Positions 17,780 to 25,668 of a stretch of DNA of 64,000 bases are shown here, one piece after another. This DNA comes from Haliscomenobacter sp040401995 (GTDB taxonomy: Bacteria; Bacteroidota; Bacteroidia; Chitinophagales; Saprospiraceae), in NCBI GenBank assembly GCA_040401995.1, contig JBBANM010000030.1, forward strand, positions 5,895 through 69,894, given 5' to 3'. A model generated the notes under the pieces. The model had not been told where the DNA came from. It ran no database searches and saw nothing but the letters and a program-made list of their open reading frames with translations. How positions within the stretch are numbered: position 1 is the stretch's first letter; each line of letters starts with the position of its first letter. The position numbers and the translations under genes were made by a program.

Positions 17780-17787
17780 TATTTTTG
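17780..17787 (+). promoter_or_regulatory. -7 promoter element before the OmpA lipoprotein gene
   Basis: TATTTTTG fits the TAnnTTTG consensus and lies 44 bases before the ATG at 17831. A TTTG at 17760-17763 is 16 bases upstream of it, slightly closer than the usual -33 spacing. Confidence 0.45.
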
Positions 17788-17830
17788 CGCACGTCTTCCC
17801 AGGTATTGAGGAACGGTCAAACAAACGAAT

Positions 17831-18712
17831 ATGAACCAAAGACTACGCATTTTTACATGGTTACTGCTCATTCTTGGGTTGAATGGCTGTGTAAGTAATA
17901 AAAAAGTAGCGGCATTGACTGCTAATTATCAGGCTGAAATTGGTCAGCTCAACGAGCAATTGCGCAATGCTCACGACGAGCTGTCGCGCCTGCAGATCAA
18001 AATTGCCGAAAGTAAAGGCGCTAATGATGCGCTTTTACTGAGCCAAGACAAATACCTCAAACGCATCGATCAATTGGAAGATGAAATTGACGTAGCACAA
18101 AACAAAGCGGTGAATCAGCAATCTTCGCTGGGTGATGCCATCTCGCAACGGGAAAAAAAGATCAACGGCTTGGAACAACAGCTTGCGAGCGTGCGCGATG
18201 CCTTGAAACAACACGACACCGACAATGATAAACTGGCGCAAATGCTCCGCGATTCTTTCATAAATCTTTCTCCTGCCCAGTACAATATTGCCATTGAAGA
18301 CGGACAAGTGGTGGTGGCTTTTACCGAATCGCTGTTGTTTCGCAACGGTGCGGCCAATAAATTAGAGCCTTTGGGCTTGGTATCGCTAGCGGTGTTGGCG
18401 CGGGTGCTCAATGCCAATCCGCGGGCTTTCATTCAGGTGGTTGGGCATGTTGATAATTTACCTGCTTCCCGCAAAAATCAAGACAGCTGGGATTTTACCG
18501 CTTTACGGGCCGCAGTGGTCGTTCGGCATTTGGTCAACAACTTGGAAATTCTTCCCAACCGCGTTTTGGCTGGCGGAAAAGGTGAATTTGATCCCGCTAC
18601 TTCCAATGAAACCAGCGAAGGGCAATCGCGAAACCGCAGGGTAGAGTTCAATATTTTTTTCCAATCAGAGCAAGTGATCAAGCAAATCAAACAGCTTACC
18701 GATCGTAAGTAA
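17831..18712 (+). CDS. OmpA-family lipoprotein with coiled-coil spacer
   Basis: A 293-residue envelope protein. The N-terminus is a lipoprotein signal with lipobox LNGC (Cys20). Residues about 25-145 are an alpha-helical coiled coil (QLNEQLRNAHDELSRLQ). Residues about 155-285 are an OmpA/MotB peptidoglycan-binding domain with a modified core (FIQVVGHVDNLPASRK, LAGGKGEFDP, NRRVEFNIFF). The expected role is to tie the outer membrane to peptidoglycan. The gene has its own -7 box. Acyl-CoA dehydrogenase follows 85 bases later on the same strand, without an obvious functional link. Confidence 0.85.
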   Translation: MNQRLRIFTWLLLILGLNGCVSNKKVAALTANYQAEIGQLNEQLRNAHDELSRLQIKIAESKGANDALLLSQDKYLKRIDQLEDEIDVAQNKAVNQQSSLGDAISQREKKINGLEQQLASVRDALKQHDTDNDKLAQMLRDSFINLSPAQYNIAIEDGQVVVAFTESLLFRNGAANKLEPLGLVSLAVLARVLNANPRAFIQVVGHVDNLPASRKNQDSWDFTALRAAVVVRHLVNNLEILPNRVLAGGKGEFDPATSNETSEGQSRNRRVEFNIFFQSEQVIKQIKQLTDRK

Positions 18713-18797
18713 AAATTTAGCGAAAATTCGCTAAATTCTGTAAAAAGCCGTAGTTTCGGGGTGGAAATCGATTTTTTTAGAACCAATACCTACGGTC

Positions 18798-19982
18798 ATG
18801 ATATTCAGTTTATCGGAAGAGCATTTGGCGGTACGCGAAGCCGCAAGAGAATTTGCGCAAAAAGAACTTAAGCCAGGCGTCATTGAGCGCGACTCCAAAA
18901 TGGAATACCCCTATGAGCAAATACGCCGCATGGGCGAGCTGGGTTTTTTGGGGATGATGACCTCCCCCGAATATGGCGGCGGCGGAATGGATACGCTTTC
19001 CTATGTATTGGCCATGGAAGAAATCTCCAAAGTAGACAACTCCTGCTCGGTCATCATGTCGGTCAACAATTCTTTGGTTTGCTGGGGGATTGAAACCTAT
19101 GGCAATGAAGAGCAAAAAGCGAAATACCTTCCAAAGTTGGCCACTGGCGAATGGATTGGCTCATTTTGTCTTTCCGAGCCAGAAGCCGGAAGCGACGCCA
19201 CTAGTCAGCGCACAACTGCTGTTGACATGGGCGATTACTACCTACTTAATGGTACCAAAAACTGGATTACCAACGGCAGTACTTCGAAATTGCACTTGGT
19301 TATCGCCCAAACCCATCCTGATCTAGGGCATCGCGGCATAAATTGCTTGATTGTTGAAGCAGACTCTCCGGGGATAGCCATTGGCGCCAAAGAAGACAAA
19401 TTAGGCATCCGCTCATCGGATACGCACTCCATCATGTACAGTGATGTTAAAGTACCCAAAAGCAATCGCATTGGCATCGACGGGTTTGGTTTCAAATTTG
19501 CGATGTATACTCTAGCTGGTGGTCGTATCGGTATCGCTGCACAAGCTTTGGGTATTGCTGGTGGCGCCTATGAGCTGGCCGTAGCTTATGCAAAACAACG
19601 AGAAACATTTGGCAAACCCATCAGTCAGCACCAAGCCATCGCTTTCAAATTGGCGGACATGGCGACGGAGATTGAAGCAGCCAAATTGATGGTTTACCGC
19701 GCAGCCTGGTTGAAAGACCAACACATGGATTATACTAGCGCCGGAGCAATGGCCAAATTGTTTGCTTCGGAAGTAGCGATGCGCCATACCGTTGAGGCGG
19801 TACAAATACATGGCGGGTATGGTTTTGTAAAAGAATACCATGTGGAGCGCCTGATGCGCGATGCCAAGATTACGCAGATTTACGAGGGCACTAGCGAGGT
19901 GCAACGCATCGTTATCTCCCGGGAGTTGTTGAGTAATCATCTGTATTTGCCAATTGAGGAAGCTGTTGGTACCGCGCATTAA
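18798..19982 (+). CDS. Acyl-CoA dehydrogenase (short-chain type)
   Basis: A 394-residue FAD enzyme of the acyl-CoA dehydrogenase superfamily. All signatures are present: the N-terminal helical domain (EEHLAVREAAREFAQKEL), the FAD/substrate segment SFCLSEPEAGSDA, WITNG, and the C-terminal QIHGGYGFVKEYHVER-RDAKI. The catalytic base is Glu363 in IYEGTSEVQR. Glu at this place is typical of short/medium-chain and butyryl-CoA dehydrogenases. It performs the first step of beta-oxidation, passing electrons to ETF. Length is normal. Chain-length preference cannot be fixed from sequence by eye. Confidence 0.92.
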   Translation: MIFSLSEEHLAVREAAREFAQKELKPGVIERDSKMEYPYEQIRRMGELGFLGMMTSPEYGGGGMDTLSYVLAMEEISKVDNSCSVIMSVNNSLVCWGIETYGNEEQKAKYLPKLATGEWIGSFCLSEPEAGSDATSQRTTAVDMGDYYLLNGTKNWITNGSTSKLHLVIAQTHPDLGHRGINCLIVEADSPGIAIGAKEDKLGIRSSDTHSIMYSDVKVPKSNRIGIDGFGFKFAMYTLAGGRIGIAAQALGIAGGAYELAVAYAKQRETFGKPISQHQAIAFKLADMATEIEAAKLMVYRAAWLKDQHMDYTSAGAMAKLFASEVAMRHTVEAVQIHGGYGFVKEYHVERLMRDAKITQIYEGTSEVQRIVISRELLSNHLYLPIEEAVGTAH

Positions 19983-20085
19983 AACAATCAAGGCTTAAAA
20001 AAGTAGACTTGTGCAATTAGGTGGAGGAAATTCATTCAACTCTCTTCATTTATTCTTGTTTATTTATCTTGGCAGCTCCATTTTC

Positions 20086-20116
20086 AGAGTGTGTTTGGAT
20101 TTTTTTATCATGCTGC
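20086..20116 (+). repeat. Family 2 repeat remnant (one end only)
   Basis: AGAGTGTGTTTGGATTTTTT followed by ATCATGCTGC closely matches the left end of the family 2 element at 63808 (AGAGCGTGTTTGGATTTTTT then ATTCGCGCTGC). The similarity stops after the GCTGC, so this is a solo end or a deletion remnant. It sits 16 bases before the start of the site-2 protease gene and may contribute to its leader. Confidence 0.5.
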
Positions 20117-20131
20117 TTTAAAAATAATTGA

Positions 20132-21274
20132 ATGAAGGGCTCCTTCACGATTGCTCGATTGTTTAGAATTCCGGTTAAGATTCACTGGAGTTTCAGTCTT
20201 ATATTTTTGTACTTGGGTTACATTGGCTATACCGAATCTTGGGATACGCCAACCATTGTGATTTCAGTTAGTATTGTGCTGTCGCTTTTTGTGTGCGTTG
20301 TGCTGCACGAGTTTGGGCACGCGCTCACTGCTCGCTTGTACGGGGTACAAACCCGCGACATCATCCTATCCCCCATTGGCGGCGTTGCAAGATTGGATCA
20401 TTTGCCAGAAAAACCCTGGCAGGAATTCATGGTAGCAGTAGCCGGCCCAATGGTAAATGTGGTAATTGCCGCCTTGCTATCGATTCGCTATTTCGCCTTT
20501 CCATTGGACATTCGCATACGTTTGTTCAACGGCCTGATGCATCCGAATAGCAATACATTTTTGCCCAATTTATCGCAGTTTGATTTTTTCCTGATCATCC
20601 TGTTGTTTTTGAATGTTACTTTGGCTTTGTTCAATTTGCTACCCGCCTTCCCAATGGACGGCGGAAGAATTCTGCGGGCACTGTTGTCGCTGCCTTTGGG
20701 TCGCTTGCGGGCTACGCACTTGGCGGCGCGCATTGGTCAAGCAATGGCCATCATGATCATTTTGGTGGGCATTTTTTACCGCCCAAGTTTGACGTATGTT
20801 TTGGTAGGAGCTTTTGTTTTTGTCACGGCTGGCAATGAGTATCGAATGGTCTACATTGAAAGTTTGCTAGAAGATTACAAGGTCAATGCATTGTTGCGAG
20901 GGCAATTTACCCGAGTTTATGCCACCGATCAGTTGAGTGTGTTATTGCCAGTGTTACATTCAGGGGTAGAAAAAAACTTTTTGGTTTTTGATCAATGGCA
21001 AAATTTGGTAGGCGTGTTGCCCGAATACCGCATCCTTGATGCACAACGCAAGAATGATACAACCGCGTTGGTAAGTAAATACATGCTTCCTGAGCTTAAC
21101 CCATTGCTGGGAAGCGAATCTTTGCGCCATGCCTTTTATACCCTCCAATCTTCAAATGTAGGGGCTTCTCCGGTTTACAACCAATTCAATCGCCTGATTG
21201 GCATGGTTGATGCCCGTGAAATGACTTCTTTTTTGAAGTCTAAAACCCGGAAATTGTGGTGGAAGAGGGCTTAA
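20132..21274 (+). CDS. Site-2 protease family (M50) with C-terminal CBS domains
   Basis: A 380-residue intramembrane zinc metalloprotease. HEFGH (59-63) gives the zinc ligands and catalytic Glu60, and D176-G177 in NLLPAFPMDGGRI is the third-ligand motif. About six hydrophobic helices cover residues 15-225. The C-terminal ~140 residues resemble a degenerate CBS pair (LLRGQFTRVYATDQLSVLLP; KYMLPELNPLLGSES), the arrangement of Rip3-like or sporulation-IVFB-like group proteases. Such proteins cut membrane-anchored regulators within the bilayer, and the CBS pair is thought to sense adenine nucleotides. The substrate is unknown. The stop codon (21272-21274) falls within the first bases of family 1 copy 2, so the element may have supplied the stop. 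Confidence 0.88.
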   Translation: MKGSFTIARLFRIPVKIHWSFSLIFLYLGYIGYTESWDTPTIVISVSIVLSLFVCVVLHEFGHALTARLYGVQTRDIILSPIGGVARLDHLPEKPWQEFMVAVAGPMVNVVIAALLSIRYFAFPLDIRIRLFNGLMHPNSNTFLPNLSQFDFFLIILLFLNVTLALFNLLPAFPMDGGRILRALLSLPLGRLRATHLAARIGQAMAIMIILVGIFYRPSLTYVLVGAFVFVTAGNEYRMVYIESLLEDYKVNALLRGQFTRVYATDQLSVLLPVLHSGVEKNFLVFDQWQNLVGVLPEYRILDAQRKNDTTALVSKYMLPELNPLLGSESLRHAFYTLQSSNVGASPVYNQFNRLIGMVDAREMTSFLKSKTRKLWWKRA

Positions 21275-21435
21275 GGAACGGGTGAATAATAAAGTGTTAT
21301 TTTAGCCGCAGTTATTTTGCCGCCAATCGACTATCTTTTGAGGCGCAATGTGGGGCATTGCAACGAAAAAGATAGGAAGAGTGGCGGTGAAAGACCAAGG
21401 CAAAAGTGATACTTTATTGTTTACCCGTTCCTAAA
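21271..21435 (+). repeat. Family 1 palindromic element, copy 2
   Basis: A 165-bp element with ends TTAAGGAACGGGTGAATAAT and ...TTTACCCGTTCCTAA. The inner hairpin is of the CAATG-TGGGG-CATTG type. It differs from copy 3 at only about four positions, and both lie in the same orientation on either side of the gene at 21521-21979. Confidence 0.92.
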
Positions 21436-21463
21436 TTAAGCTAGTGATTTTTTCACAAAGAAC

Positions 21464-21506
21464 GGGCTGTTTTCAAATTTAATGAAAACAGCCCGCTTTT
21501 TTTCAA
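21464..21506. terminator. Terminator hairpin after repeat copy 2
   Basis: CGGGCTGTTTTC (21464-21475) pairs perfectly with GAAAACAGCCCG (21485-21496), followed by CTTTTTTTT. On the plus strand it would end the protease transcript. The minus-strand gene ends at 21521, so it may serve both. Confidence 0.8.
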
Positions 21507-21520
21507 CTCTTTTCAGCTTT

Positions 21521-21979
21521 TTATTTTGCTACCCTTATCATTTCAGCATCGTTGAGGATGTACATCAATTGATTCACATCGTTGCTATTGAGTTCCAACT
21601 TGCCTTTGATGATGATGGCTTCGGTAGTGTACTTAATGGCGTCTTTAGCATACACCTCCATGACCGATTCTGGACCAGCGCCGCCACAGAAGAAACACAT
21701 GTTGTAAGGGAAAGCGGAAAAAACAAATTCTTTGCTCCCCTTATACCCCTCCACCGGGATGATGTACCCCTTAATTTCTACCAATTTTCCTTGTAAGTTT
21801 TTTATTTCTGGACTAAAAATGGGGACGTCCACTTTAAAACCCAGCATATCGTCGTACTGTTTTTTAAACGTGACTTTACCCAAAGTACTCCAAAGGCTTT
21901 TCGCATCTTGCGCATTCCCACTCGTAGCTATCGTCAGGAACAGGAATGAAATAAATCCCGCAAAAAATATTTTTTTCAT
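21521..21979 (-). CDS. Small exported protein, DUF3299/OB-like
   Basis: A 152-residue protein with a signal peptide (MKKIFFAGFISFLFLTIATS, cut near GNA-QD). The body is mostly beta: FSPEIKNLQGKLVEIKGYII, then PVEGYKGSKEFVFSAFPYNM with the two-cysteine motif CFFCGGAGPESVMEVY, and a last strand IIIKGKLELN. The 'G..v.i.Gyi.p' strand followed by a 'sayp...CffCggagpes' loop resembles Bacteroidota periplasmic proteins related to DUF3299 or OB folds. The function is unknown; the cysteine pair could bind metal or form a disulphide. The gene is bracketed by family 1 copies 2 and 3 in direct orientation. Confidence 0.6.
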   Translation of the reverse strand: MKKIFFAGFISFLFLTIATSGNAQDAKSLWSTLGKVTFKKQYDDMLGFKVDVPIFSPEIKNLQGKLVEIKGYIIPVEGYKGSKEFVFSAFPYNMCFFCGGAGPESVMEVYAKDAIKYTTEAIIIKGKLELNSNDVNQLMYILNDAEMIRVAK

Positions 21980-21994
21980 GCTGTATGCTTTTTA

Positions 21995-22158
21995 TTAAGG
22001 AACGGGTGAATAATAAAGTGTCATTTTAGCCGCCGTTATTTTGCTGCCAATCGACTATCTTTTGAGGCGCAATGTGGGGCATTGCAACGAAAAAGATAGG
22101 AAGAGTGGCGGTGAAAGAGCAAGGCAAAAGTGATACTTTATTGTTTACCCGTTCCTAA
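21995..22158 (+). repeat. Family 1 palindromic element, copy 3
   Basis: A 164-bp near-identical sister of copy 2, with the same ends and the CAATG-TGGGG-CATTG inner hairpin. It lies just upstream, on the minus strand, of the small exported protein gene, and downstream of the DUF5723 gene. Confidence 0.92.
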
Positions 22159-22185
22159 GCTACTAAATTAAGCTTTTTTGGGTGC

Positions 22186-23565
22186 TTATCGCCTTTTTAT
22201 AAACCTGCGTTTATTCCTTGACTTATTTCGCCCATTTTGTTCCTCTATTTCACCAAAAACGACATTCAAGCCCAACCTTACATTAGCTGAAATATTATTG
22301 AGTTTGAACAATGCTGGCAGATTATCGGTAGCGCCAATAAGCTGTATGGGGCCGAGTTTTAGTTTAAAATTTGCCCCAAAATTATTGTACGCATTGTTGC
22401 GAATGGCGTAGATCCCGCCAATGGTTAAAGTTTCGCTTAAACGCATCGACGCACTCAATCCGATGGCCGGCGAAGTGATACCCCGATAACGGTCGCTGTA
22501 CAACAATGCGCCCAATCGCCAGTTTTCTCCAAGATTAAAAGCGGCGCTCAAATAAGCCGTAAGCGGTAGAGATGTAATGTACGGAGATTGGGTTTGCACC
22601 ACTTTCACCTTGGCTTCCAAGGTGTCAACTATTTTATTGAGGTTAAAACTGTCTTTGAATATTTTCGGAAAAATGTCCAAGCCATCATAGTTATAATTTC
22701 CCCTTACGGTTAGATTGGAGACATTGTTTTGCCAACGAATGCTACCCAAATTCAGCACACTCCCCGAAATATCCAAGGGACCAAATTTACCTGAAAAACC
22801 AAAATCCAGCGCGTAGCCATAGTTGGAAGTCCAGGCACGACTGCCAGTAAAACCGCCAAAGTCGATTTTTGGCGTAAAACTGGAAAAGTTTTTGAACCCC
22901 CAATCGCCAGTAGCATTCATGGCAAAATCGGATTGCAAACTGATTTGATAAACATCGCTGCTAGTCGTCAATCGCAAATCATTACGAATGGAAGAAACGT
23001 CGCCAAATCCATTTAAGACCTTAAATCGTGCGCCAAAAGTAAACATCGGGCTGGGTGAATAAGCCAATCCTAGGGCAATTTCATGATAGCCTTGGTTGAC
23101 AAAATTGGGGGCAATTTGAATCGTTTGCCCAATAAATTGTGCATTGCCTTTCCAAGCCAATTGCGCCAATTCGCGGGGATATTGTACAAAAGAATTGAAC
23201 CGAATGGTATGCCCCGCCGAAAAAAACCACTTTCCAGCGCGTACGCCTATGCCAATTGTGCCTACGTCCAACCGGTTGCGGATGTAGTTTTGGGCAGCTA
23301 GTTTACTGATGGCATTGTCGATATTGAGTACGGTTTTTCCTTGAGCATTTTTCGATACCAAATCTCCGTACTGAAAACCGGTTGCTTGCGTGTACCCATA
23401 TACGCTAGGCAAGGCGATGGTCACTTTTTGATCGGGCAACAAGCTTGGATTGGTAAGATTGGCTTGCCAAGTTCCTTGCAAAAAATGGGAGCCGAGATCC
23501 AATTGTGCTTGCAATGAGGCCGAAAAATAAAACAGAATGCTTAAAGAAAGTAGCGTTCTTTTCAT
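22186..23565 (-). CDS. DUF5723-family outer-membrane beta-barrel protein
   Basis: A 459-residue protein with a signal peptide (MKRTLLSLSILFYFSASLQA). The first mature segment, LDLGSHFLQGTWQANLTNPS, is the usual 'm......q.n..NPa' opening of Bacteroidota DUF5723 and PorP/SprF-like barrels. The rest alternates short amphipathic strands (GIGVRAGKWFFSAGHTIRFN, LGLAYSPSPMFTFGARFKVL, GIYAIRNNAYNNFGANFKLK). It ends in a basic tail (RNKSRNKRRFIKRR), unusual for an outer-membrane barrel, whose last residue is normally aromatic. Function is unknown. It is on the same strand as the lipoprotein gene at 23862, separated by family 1 copy 4. Confidence 0.7.
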   Translation of the reverse strand: MKRTLLSLSILFYFSASLQAQLDLGSHFLQGTWQANLTNPSLLPDQKVTIALPSVYGYTQATGFQYGDLVSKNAQGKTVLNIDNAISKLAAQNYIRNRLDVGTIGIGVRAGKWFFSAGHTIRFNSFVQYPRELAQLAWKGNAQFIGQTIQIAPNFVNQGYHEIALGLAYSPSPMFTFGARFKVLNGFGDVSSIRNDLRLTTSSDVYQISLQSDFAMNATGDWGFKNFSSFTPKIDFGGFTGSRAWTSNYGYALDFGFSGKFGPLDISGSVLNLGSIRWQNNVSNLTVRGNYNYDGLDIFPKIFKDSFNLNKIVDTLEAKVKVVQTQSPYITSLPLTAYLSAAFNLGENWRLGALLYSDRYRGITSPAIGLSASMRLSETLTIGGIYAIRNNAYNNFGANFKLKLGPIQLIGATDNLPALFKLNNISANVRLGLNVVFGEIEEQNGRNKSRNKRRFIKRR

Positions 23566-23611
23566 GGGTTTTGTGTTTAGTAAGCAGAAAAATTAACTTT
23601 CCGATTTTGGG

Positions 23612-23662
23612 TTTTGAATAGGAAGTCGAACGGTTCATTTCAAGTGAGCTTCCTATTCAAAA
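23612..23662. repeat. Inverted repeat (14-bp arms) upstream of the DUF5723 gene
   Basis: TTTTGAATAGGAAG (23612-23625) is perfectly complementary to CTTCCTATTCAAAA (23649-23662), with a 23-base spacer. It directly adjoins family 1 copy 4 (start 23665). There is no T tract on the minus strand, so a leader structure or protein-binding palindrome is as likely as a terminator. Confidence 0.6.
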
Positions 23663-23664
23663 GC

Positions 23665-23827
23665 TTAGGAACGGTTGAATAATAAATTACCACTTTACCC
23701 TTGCTCTTTCGCCGACACTCTTCCTATCTTTTTCGTTACAATGCTCCACATTGCGCCTCAAAAGATAGTCGATTGGCAACAAAATAGCGGCGGCTAAAAT
23801 GTCAATTTATTAATCACCTGTTCCTTA
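23665..23827 (-). repeat. Family 1 palindromic element, copy 4 (inverted)
   Basis: A 163-bp copy in the opposite orientation to copies 1-3. Its inner hairpin is of the CAATG type with one loop change and a weakened stem edge. It is the most diverged full copy (ends GGAACGGTTGAATAATAAAT and ...CACCTGTTCCTTA). Confidence 0.9.
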
Positions 23828-23861
23828 TCAAAAAATCGGGAGTTAATTTTTTGCGTCATAG

Positions 23862-25397
23862 TTAGTTTGATTTTACGCCGACTATTGCGCCAACTTTTAC
23901 TTTTACCAATTGATCAGCTAAGGCTCGTACTGCTTTACCTGGGTTACTCAATTCAGTAGAGAGCGACAAGGAAATTTGAACTTTTTTGGCTGCACGAATT
24001 TTTTCAAAGCGTATGGAATCCACATTGGCAAAGGTAGTTTTGGTTATGCTGGTAGTCGCAATCCCTTGGGAATTGGCTGGCGCCCCTTGCAAAAGTCTTT
24101 GAGCGCCCATCAAAAGCGAGTCGATGGTTTTTCCTTTGGAGTCCAAGAAATAGGCTTGTACTGTAGCATCAAGGGGCAGCGCATTTTCCGTTACCACTTT
24201 AAATTGTACTCGATCTACATTTTTAAGCTTACTCAAATCAAGCGCAACATCCGTTTTGTAGGCAAAATTGCTCACTCTACCATATAAGGGTAAGTCAACC
24301 AACACTTGGGCTAAGTAAAATCCATCGTCGGTTACAAAGCCTTTGATATTGCCATTCGGATTGGTTACGGCATCGATATTAAAAACGACCTTAACGGGAC
24401 TAGAACCAAGTAGATCGATAATATTGGAATTATTGCGGTCAAAAAAGAAGGTATCGTATTTTACTTTTCCGCGTTCACTAAGCAAAGGATAGGGCAAATC
24501 AATACCATTTGCAACGTAATCACTCACTAATTTAATCTGACTGCCATCAAAGTTGATTACCTGAAAGTCTTTGACAATTGTTTTTGCTGGCACGCCGAAT
24601 GAATTTTGAAAATAGAACGTGGCCCGGGGGTCAGCAAATCTAAAATTACCCTGTAAGTAGCTTTTGAAAAAATCAATGCTAATGCTATCCTTACCTCCGG
24701 TGTAAACCAATGTGCCAAAAAAGCCCTCGGCGTAGCTAAATGCCAGATTTGAAAATTTGTAGATAAACAACTCAGGTTTGACGGTTTTTCCGCTGCTAGT
24801 TACGGCGGTATAATTGAGGTTGACCACACCTTTGTCGGGGATAAAAGCATATCCACTCATAGATACAGGAGCATTCTGATTGGTGCCAATTGGTTTTTGA
24901 CCACTACCACTGTATGCTGGCACATCCTTAACAATGGTAAAAGGTTTGCCATTATTCAACAATTGCGGAATGGTGATGGTCACCTTAAGCGGTTCGTTGG
25001 AAGGGTTTTCAAAATAATAAACAAAATCGCCTGATTTCATATCAACCCGATCCAGCCTTACACCGGTTGGCAAAGAAAAAGGCAACTCCAAACTAGGAGA
25101 CAATGCTGGGATGATAGGCGGAATTGAATTTCCGATGGTGGAAAACACTTCATTGCTGGTGCGCTTGATGATGTCACCACGATACTGAAACCGAATTGAA
25201 CCGTTGGGGTTAATGAAGACATCTTTTAAATTGGCAACATTATTGATGATTTCCCGTGCCGTCGTTTCGGTATTGATAATCGAAAAGGCCAAATCGCTTT
25301 GATAGTTGAGCGGCTCAACATCTTTTAAATCTTTAATTTGTTGACATCCTAGTAGGGATAATAAAAACAGAATCCACAGCGTACTGGTAATCTTCAT
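23862..25397 (-). CDS. Lipoprotein of unknown family, about 511 residues
   Basis: The start at 25397 is chosen because it gives a lipoprotein signal, MKITSTLWILFLLSLLGCQQ, with Cys18 of the lipobox; the longer frame adds 32 residues without signal character. The mature protein is almost entirely beta-rich with no cysteines or catalytic pattern (e.g. NPNGSIRFQYRGDIIKRTSN, VDMKSGDFVYYFENPSNEPL). It looks like stacked Ig-like or jelly-roll modules. I do not recognise the family. It lies upstream of the DUF5723 barrel gene on the same strand and could be a surface or periplasmic lipoprotein that works with it, but repeat copy 4 separates them. Confidence 0.65.
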   Translation of the reverse strand: MKITSTLWILFLLSLLGCQQIKDLKDVEPLNYQSDLAFSIINTETTAREIINNVANLKDVFINPNGSIRFQYRGDIIKRTSNEVFSTIGNSIPPIIPALSPSLELPFSLPTGVRLDRVDMKSGDFVYYFENPSNEPLKVTITIPQLLNNGKPFTIVKDVPAYSGSGQKPIGTNQNAPVSMSGYAFIPDKGVVNLNYTAVTSSGKTVKPELFIYKFSNLAFSYAEGFFGTLVYTGGKDSISIDFFKSYLQGNFRFADPRATFYFQNSFGVPAKTIVKDFQVINFDGSQIKLVSDYVANGIDLPYPLLSERGKVKYDTFFFDRNNSNIIDLLGSSPVKVVFNIDAVTNPNGNIKGFVTDDGFYLAQVLVDLPLYGRVSNFAYKTDVALDLSKLKNVDRVQFKVVTENALPLDATVQAYFLDSKGKTIDSLLMGAQRLLQGAPANSQGIATTSITKTTFANVDSIRFEKIRAAKKVQISLSLSTELSNPGKAVRALADQLVKVKVGAIVGVKSN

Positions 25398-25602
25398 TTG
25401 TTTGGGATTGAGAGCAATGAAAAAATGAACCATGAATGTGTTCAAAGCATTAAACGTTTTTTTAACGACAAAGGGTGTAATTTCGTCCTTCAAAAATATT
25501 TGTTATTGAAATATCATTTGTTGACATGAAGGTCGTAACTCGTTTCACCTTTTATTTCGATAGGAAAGCAGTAATATTCATTCAGCAAATATTTTGTACA
25601 GG

Positions 25603-25632
25603 AAAAAACAGTAACTTAAATCTGTTTTTTAA
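25603..25632. terminator. Short terminator-like hairpin
   Basis: AAAAAACAG (25603-25611) pairs with CTGTTTTTT (25622-25630), followed by AATTTTTA. It lies in the 270-base divergent gap between the lipoprotein gene and the Pycsar-effector-like gene. The stem is AT-rich and weak, and no gene clearly ends into it. Nothing else is evident in this gap. Confidence 0.3.
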
Positions 25633-25668
25633 TTTTTATACTTCTGCACGATAAGAGTTGTAGCACTT

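Noticed and set aside
21271..22158. Composite transposon around the small exported gene
   Set aside because: Copies 2 and 3 carry no transposase, and no target duplication is visible outside them, so only a repeat-flanked segment can be claimed.
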